This document shows positions 6,244 through 11,602 of a DNA stretch of 13,392 nucleotides, one piece after another. The position numbers and the translations under genes were made by a program. The notes below the pieces were generated by a model. It saw only the letters and a list, made by a program, of their open reading frames with translations, made no database searches and was not told the DNA's origin. Positions within the stretch are counted from its first letter, which is position 1. Every line of letters starts with the position of its first letter. Source of the stretch: Candidatus Rifleibacteriota bacterium (lineage in GTDB: Bacteria > Vulcanimicrobiota > Xenobia > Xenobiales > Xenobiaceae); the NCBI GenBank assembly GCA_900772775.1, contig CAAGRW010000173.1, positions 1-13,392 of the forward strand, written 5' to 3'.

Positions 6244-8037
6244 TCAAACGGCGCTGGGAGCCATTTTTGAACTAGTAGTATCAAAAGCGTCCATCGAAGC
6301 AATTAAATCATGGTAGCGCTCTAAAATAATTTTACGGCGCAACTTCAAAGTAGGAGTAAGCTCTCCACTCTGAATAGTAAAAGGATGAGTAAGTAAAGCG
6401 ATACGTTGAACACGCTCATGCTTAGCAACATCACTGAGTAAATCATCTATAGTCGATTTGACAAAATTGACTATTTCCGGATAGCCAACTAACTCTTCGC
6501 GAGAAGAAAATGCCAAACCAATCTTTTTAGCGTATTCTTCCAATTTAGAGAAATTGGGAACTAACAAAGCGCCTACCCAAGAGCGACCTTCACCAATAAT
6601 AGCAGCTTGTTCAATTAAAGGAGAGAGAGCCAAGCGTGACTCTAAATATTGGGGAGCGACATATTTGCCCGTGGAGGTACGAATCATATCCTTAATGCGA
6701 TCAGTAATACACAAATAGCCATTGGGAGCAAAACGTCCTACATCGCCGGTGCGGAAGAAACCATCTTCGGTAAAGGAAGCTTTGGTCTCTTCGGGCTTTT
6801 TGTAATAACCGACCATGACGCTGTCACCACGCACTTGTATTTCGTTATCTTGGCCTAAGCGGATCTCTATGCCTTCCATAGGCAAACCGACCATACCGGG
6901 GATACTGCGCCCTATAGGTGTCGAGGAAATAGTAGCGGTCGTCTCTGTCATACCGTAACCATTATTGATAAAGATACCACAAGCACGGAAAAATTCGTGT
7001 ACAGAAGCTGTCAAAGAAGCACTGCCCACCACAAGATGCTTAATATGACCGCCAAAAACATGGCGAACTTTAGAAAAGACTAACTTGTCAGCCACTTTGT
7101 TACGCATACGCAACCAAAGCCCAGGCTTTTTGCCTTCCAGCAACTCTTTTTGATATTGACAGCCAATCTTGACACACTTATCAACAATACCTTGCATAGC
7201 TTTGGATCGCTGAGCAAATTTTTCGTGAATAGCCGTATAGATTTTTTCCAAAATGCGAGGGACTACACAAATTACCGACGGAGCGGCATAAGGAAGCAAA
7301 CGAATAATTTCCGGCGAAGGCTTGCAGTAGTAGTAAGTCATACCCCAAGTGTACTGAATAGCCGACCAACCACGCTCAAAAACATGGCTTAAAGGCAACA
7401 TACAAAAAGAGCGATCTTGATCGGTAAGATCGGGCAATCTGTCACGATGGCGCAAAATTTGGTAAACGATATTACCATGAGTGAGCATAGCTCCGCGCAC
7501 AGCTCCAGTCGTGCCGGAAGTATAAACTATAGTCCAAAGATCGTCGGCTTTGGTCTGAGCCACTTTAGCATCCCAGTCGGAGCGAACTTCCACATTAACA
7601 AAATCGGCATATTTTTGACACTTAGGATGTTCACCCTCAAGAATAACCACATGGCCAGGGTTTTCAACAGCTCCAAAAAGCAATTCGGCCAGCTCGGCGT
7701 TGCCGACAAAAGTCAATTTAGGAGTCGTCTCTGTAAAAATTTGGCGTACAGCTTCGACTGAACATGTTGCATGTACAGCTACCGTAACAACTTTGGCTGC
7801 CATACAGCCATAATCTATTTCGTGCCACTGCGGACAATTGGGAGCATAGACAGCTACTAAATCATCCGGCGCCAAAGAAAAGTTTAGTACCGCCGAAGCA
7901 GCCTTGCTGATATTGGTCAAAAATTGAGTCCAAGAGACTTTTTCCCAATGATCATCACGATAAACTTCGTAAGCAGAGCGTTCTTTATATTTTTTGGCAT
8001 TGGCAATAATGCCACTGATAAACGGAGCGTAACCCAA
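6244..8037 (-). CDS. Long-chain fatty-acid-CoA ligase (AMP-dependent synthetase)
   Basis: 597 aa from a TTG at 8035-8037, chosen because a clear AGGAG lies eight bases upstream. The frame is open back to 8118, but that stretch has no ribosome site and encodes an odd PFGGPFGG repeat. The enzyme activates fatty acids to acyl-CoA through an acyl-AMP intermediate. Adenylate-forming motifs: YTSGTTGAVRG at 172-182 (the usual Lys is Arg), GYGMTETTA at 360-368, RTGD at 429-432, DRIKDMIRTSTGKYVAPQ from 446, and the C-terminal catalytic lysine in LTPTLKLRRKI (Lys565). Full length for the long-chain (FACS) group, with the insertion typical of that group between about 260 and 335. Chain length of the substrate cannot be read from sequence. 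First of four closely spaced genes with the uridylyltransferase, coaD and the coiled-coil gene. Confidence 0.92.
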   Translation of the reverse strand: MGYAPFISGIIANAKKYKERSAYEVYRDDHWEKVSWTQFLTNISKAASAVLNFSLAPDDLVAVYAPNCPQWHEIDYGCMAAKVVTVAVHATCSVEAVRQIFTETTPKLTFVGNAELAELLFGAVENPGHVVILEGEHPKCQKYADFVNVEVRSDWDAKVAQTKADDLWTIVYTSGTTGAVRGAMLTHGNIVYQILRHRDRLPDLTDQDRSFCMLPLSHVFERGWSAIQYTWGMTYYYCKPSPEIIRLLPYAAPSVICVVPRILEKIYTAIHEKFAQRSKAMQGIVDKCVKIGCQYQKELLEGKKPGLWLRMRNKVADKLVFSKVRHVFGGHIKHLVVGSASLTASVHEFFRACGIFINNGYGMTETTATISSTPIGRSIPGMVGLPMEGIEIRLGQDNEIQVRGDSVMVGYYKKPEETKASFTEDGFFRTGDVGRFAPNGYLCITDRIKDMIRTSTGKYVAPQYLESRLALSPLIEQAAIIGEGRSWVGALLVPNFSKLEEYAKKIGLAFSSREELVGYPEIVNFVKSTIDDLLSDVAKHERVQRIALLTHPFTIQSGELTPTLKLRRKIILERYHDLIASMDAFDTTSSKMAPSAV

Positions 8038-8045
8038 TTCGTCTT

Positions 8046-8050
8046 CTCCT
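8046..8050 (-). promoter_or_regulatory. Shine-Dalgarno that fixes the acyl-CoA ligase TTG start
   Basis: AGGAG on the minus strand with eight bases to TTG at 8037. It is the best ribosome site in the region and argues against the longer reading from the TTG at 8118, which is preceded by ATTTCACCTT and no purine-rich site. Confidence 0.65.
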
Positions 8051-8060
8051 AAAATGCAAG

Positions 8061-8084
8061 CCCCCCCAAAAGGGCCCCCAAAAG
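8061..8084. repeat. Tandem CCTTTTGGGGG repeat with a G7 tract
   Basis: On the minus strand, two near-identical copies of CCTTTTGGGGG stand side by side, the second ending in seven Gs. They lie between a small hairpin and the ribosome site of the acyl-CoA ligase gene. The pair may come from a short tandem duplication, and homopolymer tracts of this kind are prone to slippage. If translation started upstream, the repeat would encode PFGG twice, but the start evidence places it in the untranslated leader. Confidence 0.6.
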
Positions 8085-8099
8085 GCAATAAAAATTGCC
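8080..8099 (-). terminator. Small terminator-like hairpin before the acyl-CoA ligase
   Basis: GGCAAT and ATTGCC form a perfect 6-bp stem around a TTTT loop, followed on the minus strand by TTTT and then a G-run. It is 58 nt downstream of the stop of the exported coiled-coil gene. The stem is short and the T-run brief, so termination is probably partial. Confidence 0.4.
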
Positions 8100-8156
8100 G
8101 ATTCGAAAAACGGCGCAAAAGGTGAAATATCCAGACCTAAACTTATAACTTAAGTT

Positions 8157-8696
8157 CTATTTATTCTCGACAACTTCAGGTAACTGAACTTCACGGTAAG
8201 AATTAGCTAAAAGGACTTTGTCTTCGTGAATTTTATTTTCGTATTCAGCCGTTTCCTGAGCTAATTTGTCAGTCTTATTCTTAAGTGCAGCCAGAGCTTT
8301 ACTGTCTATAGCTTGTCCGGGACGATAATTTTTTTCCAAGAAATCGGCCAAAGCTTTACAATGAGCCAAGCGGTTTTGTAAAGCTCCTTGATAGTGAACA
8401 CGCATATTTTGACAAGGTTGAGGACAATTGGCTTCTTCAATAGCCTTAATCGTATCTTGCAAACGCGCAGCCTGCTCTTTGAGAGATTTTACTAACTCGA
8501 TACGTTGCTGCTCAGTTATATTTGTATCTATTTCGGAAGTTATCTTGCCAATATCGTAAGCATCGGCCTCTACTCTGCGTTCGTATACCGTCATTTGGGA
8601 AACATACATATTGACAGTCTGTCCCTCAGACATACCACAAGCCCAGCAAGACACGGCCACAATACCTAAGGCCAGCCAAACCTTAAAACTTCTCAT
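8157..8696 (-). CDS. Small exported coiled-coil protein, unknown function
   Basis: 179 aa from the ATG at 8694-8696; the frame is open further upstream to a TTG at 8789, but that part has no ribosome site. Residues 1-21 (MRSFKVWLALGIVAVSCWACG) are a signal peptide or signal anchor. Cys17 after A-V-S could be a weak lipobox, or cleavage may follow Ala19, so lipoprotein status is open. The rest is hydrophilic and mainly helical, with heptad-like stretches at about 55-85 and 130-165 and a short NCPQPCQ loop near 90-96. Cys91 and Cys95 could form a disulfide outside the cytoplasm. I recognise no family and no catalytic motif. It sits alone between the groEL terminator and the acyl-CoA ligase gene, 119 nt before the latter's start. 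Probable periplasmic or surface structural protein, by inference only. Confidence 0.7.
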   Translation of the reverse strand: MRSFKVWLALGIVAVSCWACGMSEGQTVNMYVSQMTVYERRVEADAYDIGKITSEIDTNITEQQRIELVKSLKEQAARLQDTIKAIEEANCPQPCQNMRVHYQGALQNRLAHCKALADFLEKNYRPGQAIDSKALAALKNKTDKLAQETAEYENKIHEDKVLLANSYREVQLPEVVENK

Positions 8697-8839
8697 CTTA
8701 AAAAACCCAACAAATAAAATACTGCCACTAGCGCAAAACTGTATAAAAAACAGCACAAAATAGGCGCAGCGGCCGTTGTTTTCTAGCAAGACAAAGTCAA
8801 AGCCTTTTTTTCTTAAGATTAAGCCAAAATTGCTCAGAC

Positions 8840-8869
8840 TTTATGCGCCTTTACCACAAGTGCCGTAAA
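8840..8869 (-). promoter_or_regulatory. Weak candidate promoter for the exported coiled-coil gene
   Basis: TTTACG, an 18-nt spacer and CATAAA on the minus strand match the sigma-70 consensus at four of six bases each. It lies after the groEL terminator and about 145 nt before the ATG. This is the best pair I could find in the gap, but matches this weak occur by chance in AT-rich DNA. Confidence 0.22.
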
Positions 8870-8901
8870 GACCCCAGCTTTAGCTATCGGTATTTAGCCA
8901 C

Positions 8902-8928
8902 GGGGAACATATTTGCACAGTTTTCCCC
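8902..8928. repeat. Inverted repeat GGGGAA / TTCCCC
   Basis: A 6-bp perfect inverted repeat with a 15-nt AT-rich centre, located just past the T-run of the groEL terminator and upstream of the weak promoter. The spacing fits either a small RNA hairpin or a protein-binding site with half-sites about two helical turns apart. No match to a known operator was recognised. Confidence 0.35.
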
Positions 8929-8943
8929 AAAAGTAGACTAAAG

Positions 8944-8978
8944 AAAAAAAAAGCTTGAGAGCAACTAACTCTCAAGCT
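8944..8978 (-). terminator. Rho-independent terminator of groEL
   Basis: A perfect 10-bp stem (AGCTTGAGAG / CTCTCAAGCT) with a 7-nt loop, followed on the minus strand by eight uninterrupted Ts. It starts about 100 nt past the groEL stop. The T-run is on the minus-strand side only, so it terminates the chaperonin transcript. Confidence 0.93.
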
Positions 8979-8988
8979 CCTTTCCTAT

Positions 8989-9060
8989 AAGTATGCCCCC
9001 CTATTTAAGTGTTGTAGCCAATCGTACAATTAAACAAAACGCAGCACTTAAACCATACTT
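8989..9060 (-). other. Multi-arm inverted repeat in the groEL 3' untranslated region
   Basis: On the minus strand AAGTATG (9054-9060) pairs with CATACTT (8989-8995), and inside this TTTAAGTG (9045-9052) pairs with CACTTAAA (9004-9011). That gives 15 base pairs broken by one base on one side and eight on the other, the latter containing GGGGGG. Inside the loop TTGTA and TACAA can form a third short helix next to the second. A CCCC one base before the first helix could pair with the bulged Gs in competition. The element starts 16 nt after the groEL stop and ends just before the terminator stem. No known RNA family was recognised; a stabilising or processing element is inferred. Confidence 0.5.
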
Positions 9061-9076
9061 TGGGGACTAATGGAAA

Positions 9077-10723
9077 CTAGAAGTCCATTCCGCCCATGCC
9101 GCCGGGCATACCGCCGGGCATACCGGCTGCAGCAGCGGGATCAGCCTTCTGAGGCTTCTCAGCAATAAGGGTCTCGGTAGTGAGAACCATAGCGGCGATA
9201 GAGGCAGCATTTTGCAAAGCAGAGCGAGTGACTTTTACAGGGTCAATAATACCATTGGCAACCATGTCTTTGAACTCGCGGTTCAAGGCGTCATAACCGA
9301 TAGGAGCATCAGCTTCTTTTACCTTCTCGACGATGACGGAACCTTCGACACCAGCGTTGGTGGCAATTAAGCGCAAAGGCTCTACCAAAGCTTGGCGGAT
9401 AATATCTACGGCTACTTGCTGGTCGCCTTCGAGCTTAATTTCATCCAAAACGGGCAAAGCTCTGATGAAAGCGGTACCACCACCGGGGATAATGCCTTCT
9501 TCAACGGCAGCGCGGGTAGCGGAGAGGGCGTCTTCTAAGCGATGCTTCTTCTCGCGCAACTCGGTTTCGGTAGCGGCACCCACACGGATAACAGCTACGC
9601 CGCCAGCCAACTTGGCCAAACGCTCTTGCAATTTTTCGCGATCGTAATCGGAATCGCTCTCAGCGATCTGGTGGCGGATTTGCTCGATGCGGGCTTTGAT
9701 AGCTTCGGCATCGCCGCGACCTTCAACAATGGTGGTGTCGTCTTTGGTAATCTTGACGCGTACAGCGCTACCCAAAGAATCGAGACCGACGTTTTCGAGC
9801 TTGAGACCGATTTCTTCGCTGACCACCTGAGCGCCAGTGAGAATAGCGATATCTTTAAGCATTTCTTTGCGTCTGTCACCGAAACCAGGAGCCTTAACAG
9901 CAGCAATATTCAATACGCCGCGCAACTTGTTAACGACCAAAGTAGCCAAAGCTTCGCCTTCGATGTCTTCAGCGATAATTAAGAGAGGACGACCGGAGCG
10001 GGAAACATTTTCCAAAAGATGGACGATGTCGTTAATAGCGGAGATCTTCTTCTCGACGATCAAGATGAAAGGATCTTCCAAAACGGCTTCCATGCGATCG
10101 GAATCGGTTACGAAGTAAGGAGAGATGTAACCTTTATCAAATTGCATGCCCTCGACGTGCTCGAGACCGGTGTGCATAGTCTTGGACTCTTCAACGGTAA
10201 TGACGCCGTCTTTACCGACTTTGTCCATAGCTTCAGCAATAAGCTGACCGATCTTTTTGTCGTTGTTGGCGGAAATGGTAGCAGCCTGAGCGATAGCTTC
10301 GGTGGTTTCTACTGGCACAGCCATAGCTTTAATAGCTTCGACAACGCGCTCAACGACTTGCTCGATACCGCGTTTAATGAACATAGGATTGGCACCGGCG
10401 GTGACGTTCTTCATACCAGCGTGAACCATAGCCTGAGCCAAAACGGTAGCGGTGGTGGTACCGTCGCCGGCAATGTCGTTGGTTTTGGAAGCAACTTCAC
10501 GAACCAGCTGAGCGCCCATATTTTCGAACATATCGGGAAGTTCGATATCTTTGGCAATAGTTACACCATCATTGGTAATGGTAGGAGAGCCGAATTTTTT
10601 GTCCAGTACGACGTTGCGTCCACGCGGCCCTAAGGTTACGCGCACGGCGTTAGCCAAAGCATCGACGCCCTTTTCCAAAGCTTTGCGGGCTTCCTGACCG
10701 TAAATAATCATCTTAGCTGCCAT
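9077..10723 (-). CDS. groL: Chaperonin GroEL (Hsp60)
   Basis: 548 aa, full length, ATG start with GAGGA seven bases upstream. Forms the 14-mer ATP-driven folding chamber in the cytoplasm with GroES as lid. Visible signatures: LGPRGRNVVLDKKFGSP at 31-47, GDGTTTATVLAQA at 86-98 with ATPase residue Asp87, KAPGFGDRRKEMLKDIA at 277-293, the AAVEEGIIPGGGTA family signature at 405-418, Asp398 in the position of the catalytic Asp, and the C-terminal Gly-Met repeat (GGMPGGMGGMDF). Codon use is visibly GC-richer than in neighbouring genes, as expected for an abundant protein. It follows groES after a 195-nt non-coding stretch, longer than in most groESL operons. No CIRCE box (TTAGCACTC-N9-GAGTGCTAA) is visible upstream of either gene. 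Confidence 0.99.
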   Translation of the reverse strand: MAAKMIIYGQEARKALEKGVDALANAVRVTLGPRGRNVVLDKKFGSPTITNDGVTIAKDIELPDMFENMGAQLVREVASKTNDIAGDGTTTATVLAQAMVHAGMKNVTAGANPMFIKRGIEQVVERVVEAIKAMAVPVETTEAIAQAATISANNDKKIGQLIAEAMDKVGKDGVITVEESKTMHTGLEHVEGMQFDKGYISPYFVTDSDRMEAVLEDPFILIVEKKISAINDIVHLLENVSRSGRPLLIIAEDIEGEALATLVVNKLRGVLNIAAVKAPGFGDRRKEMLKDIAILTGAQVVSEEIGLKLENVGLDSLGSAVRVKITKDDTTIVEGRGDAEAIKARIEQIRHQIAESDSDYDREKLQERLAKLAGGVAVIRVGAATETELREKKHRLEDALSATRAAVEEGIIPGGGTAFIRALPVLDEIKLEGDQQVAVDIIRQALVEPLRLIATNAGVEGSVIVEKVKEADAPIGYDALNREFKDMVANGIIDPVKVTRSALQNAASIAAMVLTTETLIAEKPQKADPAAAAGMPGGMPGGMGGMDF

Positions 10724-10776
10724 AATTTTTTCCTCTTTTCGAATATGAACAAAAACTTCGCGACTACAGGCATTTT

Positions 10777-10789
10777 GTCATTATATGAC
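10777..10789 (-). promoter_or_regulatory. Palindrome overlapping a TATAAT box before groEL
   Basis: GTCAT-ATA-ATGAC on the minus strand is a perfect inverted repeat with a 3-nt centre and contains an exact TATAAT. It lies 54 nt upstream of the groEL ATG. The matching -35 region is poor (three of six at best), so it may be an activator- or repressor-dependent internal promoter, or chance. Confidence 0.3.
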
Positions 10790-10871
10790 TTTTGCTCCCC
10801 CTGCGACACGTCAGATAGCTTCACCGACTTCTCGCCGACCTGCCCCCTCTGCCATACAGCCGCAAAATAAT

Positions 10872-10902
10872 GAAGTTGCGCCGCCATTGGCAGCGCGTCT
10901 TC
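10872..10902 (-). other. Strong hairpin in the groES-groEL spacer
   Basis: GCGCTGCC and GGCGGCGC form an 8-bp stem with one G-T pair and a 3-nt AAT loop, extended after a 2-nt symmetrical interior loop by GAAG / CTTC. It starts 17 nt after the groES stop and is followed by ATTATTTTG. It could attenuate transcription into groEL, protect the groES 3' end or mark a processing site, as reported for some other groESL messages. The choice among these is inference. Confidence 0.55.
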
Positions 10903-10918
10903 GAAAACAATTTTTACC

Positions 10919-11212
10919 CTAGGCTAAAATGCCCATAATCTCGCGTTGATCGACGATTACATACTCTTCGCCATCAAGCTTAATTTCAGTGCCGGAGTAT
11001 TTGCCCAGCAAAACGGTCTGGCCGACTTCCACTTCCATGTGGTTGCGCTTGCCATTATCGAGCAATTTGCCGGAACCTACGGCCACGACTTCGCATTTCA
11101 TGGGTTTTTCCTGAGCGCTCTCGGGAATATAAATACCACCGGCAGTCTTCTGCTCGGAAGCAAGGCGCTTCACCACAACGCGATCACCTAACGGTCTAAT
11201 AGTCAAAGCCAT
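10919..11212 (-). CDS. groS: Co-chaperonin GroES (Hsp10)
   Basis: 97 aa from the ATG at 11210-11212, fixed by GGAGG six bases upstream (11219-11223); an in-frame TTG 11 codons earlier would add a non-conserved SEEKAFWRLD and is rejected. Forms the heptameric lid that closes the GroEL chamber. Typical features: IRPLGDRVVVKR at the N-terminus, the GroEL-contacting mobile loop around residues 18-33 (SEQKTAGGIYIP), VGQTVLLGKYSGTEIKLDGEEYVIV near the C-terminus and the ending REIMGILA. Complete and canonical. Transcribed with groEL, though separated from it by a hairpin-containing spacer. Confidence 0.98.
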   Translation of the reverse strand: MALTIRPLGDRVVVKRLASEQKTAGGIYIPESAQEKPMKCEVVAVGSGKLLDNGKRNHMEVEVGQTVLLGKYSGTEIKLDGEEYVIVDQREIMGILA

Positions 11213-11287
11213 GTCTAACCTCCAAAAAGCCTTTTCCTCTGACAATTCGAACTATCAAACACAGAAGAAGAGACTTGTTATCTTCAT

Positions 11288-11317
11288 AAAAAAGAGCCCC
11301 CCTCTTGAGTGAGGGCT
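11288..11317 (-). terminator. Terminator-like hairpin 75 nt before groES
   Basis: On the minus strand AGCCCTC pairs with GAGGGGGGCT (CCCTC/GAGGG plus AG/CT, extra Gs bulged) over a short ACTCAA loop, followed by CTTTTTT. It has the form of an intrinsic terminator. It could end the peptidase transcript, or attenuate groESL if the groESL promoter is further upstream. I see no convincing promoter between it and groES. Confidence 0.6.
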
Positions 11318-11478
11318 ATAAATCTTTTAACGCCAGGTTATTACGAACCGCAGTCGTCCTTCCCCTGCCGATTTTTTTTTCGGTACGTTAGATGTGTATT
11401 AGATTTTTAACGAAATTCAACACAATGTATAAAAAGCCCGAAAAAACCGCAAAAAGAAAGTTTTCCACAATTTAACTA

Positions 11479-11495
11479 TGCGCAAATTTTGCGCA
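11479..11495. promoter_or_regulatory. 17-bp perfect palindrome, candidate operator
   Basis: TGCGCAAA-N-TTTGCGCA is a perfect inverted repeat with a single central base. It lies directly downstream of the -10 of the candidate groESL promoter, where a bound dimeric repressor would block transcription. The sequence does not match CIRCE or any heat-shock operator I know. Function is inferred from symmetry and position only. Confidence 0.45.
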
Positions 11496-11505
11496 AATAT
11501 AGAGC

Positions 11506-11535
11506 AAAATAAATAGGCGCCTCCTTCTCTGTCAA
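11506..11535 (-). promoter_or_regulatory. Candidate promoter for groESL
   Basis: A perfect TTGACA at 11530-11535 with TATTTT (four of six) after 18 nt, or TTTATT after 16 nt. It lies between the peptidase stop and groES, with the palindrome just beyond the expected start of transcription. The -35 box is also part of the loop of a terminator-like hairpin, which weakens confidence. Confidence 0.38.
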
Positions 11536-11558
11536 ATTATTAAAAAGAAGAAAGCGCC
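11516..11558 (-). terminator. Weak hairpin terminator of the M32 peptidase gene
   Basis: GGCGCTTTCTTCT and AGAAGGAGGCGCC pair over 13 positions with two mismatches around a 17-nt AT-rich loop, followed on the minus strand by TATTTATTTT. It starts 45 nt past the peptidase stop. The interrupted T-tract makes it a weak terminator. Confidence 0.45.
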
Positions 11559-11602
11559 GCTTATACTAGCTAAAGCTAAGTTTCACCGCCTAGCATTCAA
11601 AG

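Larger units (their letters stand above)
11213..11602 (-). other. 390-nt non-coding spacer upstream of groES
   Basis: No plausible gene here. Read on the minus strand it holds, in order: a weak terminator-like hairpin after the peptidase gene, a TTGACA promoter candidate in that hairpin's loop, a perfect 17-bp palindrome, an A/T-rich stretch with a 9-base A-run (11382-11390 region), a second hairpin with a T-run, and the groES ribosome site. The heat-shock controls I looked for (CIRCE) are absent. If the promoter is real, the groES leader would be nearly 290 nt long with an internal terminator-like hairpin. No known riboswitch or thermometer pattern was recognised. Confidence 0.5.

Noticed and set aside
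7417..7761. Plus-strand open frame of 114 codons opposite the acyl-CoA ligase gene
   Set aside because: Shadow of a strongly supported coding region; product has no family features.
8038..8118. N-terminal extension of the acyl-CoA ligase from a TTG at 8118
   Set aside because: No ribosome site, a repeat-derived PFGGPFGG product, and a strong AGGAG exactly placed for the TTG at 8037.
8697..8789. N-terminal extension of the exported coiled-coil protein
   Set aside because: Would add a second hydrophobic stretch ahead of a normal signal sequence and has no ribosome site; the ATG at 8696 is simpler.
10019..10633. Plus-strand open frame of 204 codons opposite groEL
   Set aside because: Lies wholly inside the certain groEL gene, encodes a low-complexity Asn/Ser/Phe/Gly-rich product typical of antisense shadows, and has no ribosome site or family resemblance. 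The shorter plus-strand frames opposite groEL are rejected likewise.
11213..11245. Longer groES reading from a TTG at 11243-11245
   Set aside because: The added 11 residues are not part of GroES, and a strong GGAGG sits between that TTG and the conserved ATG.
11246..11320. Ten-codon leader peptide (MKITSLFFCV) after the hairpin before groES
   Set aside because: Ribosome site would lie in the hairpin at poor spacing; there is no amino-acid run tied to a pathway, and groES is not an amino-acid-regulated gene.
11341..11460. Possible tRNA-like GGTTCG element and A-run hairpin in the groES spacer
   Set aside because: No acceptor stem, anticodon arm or full T-arm can be built around it; the CCGA/TCGG pairing across the A-run is only four base pairs.
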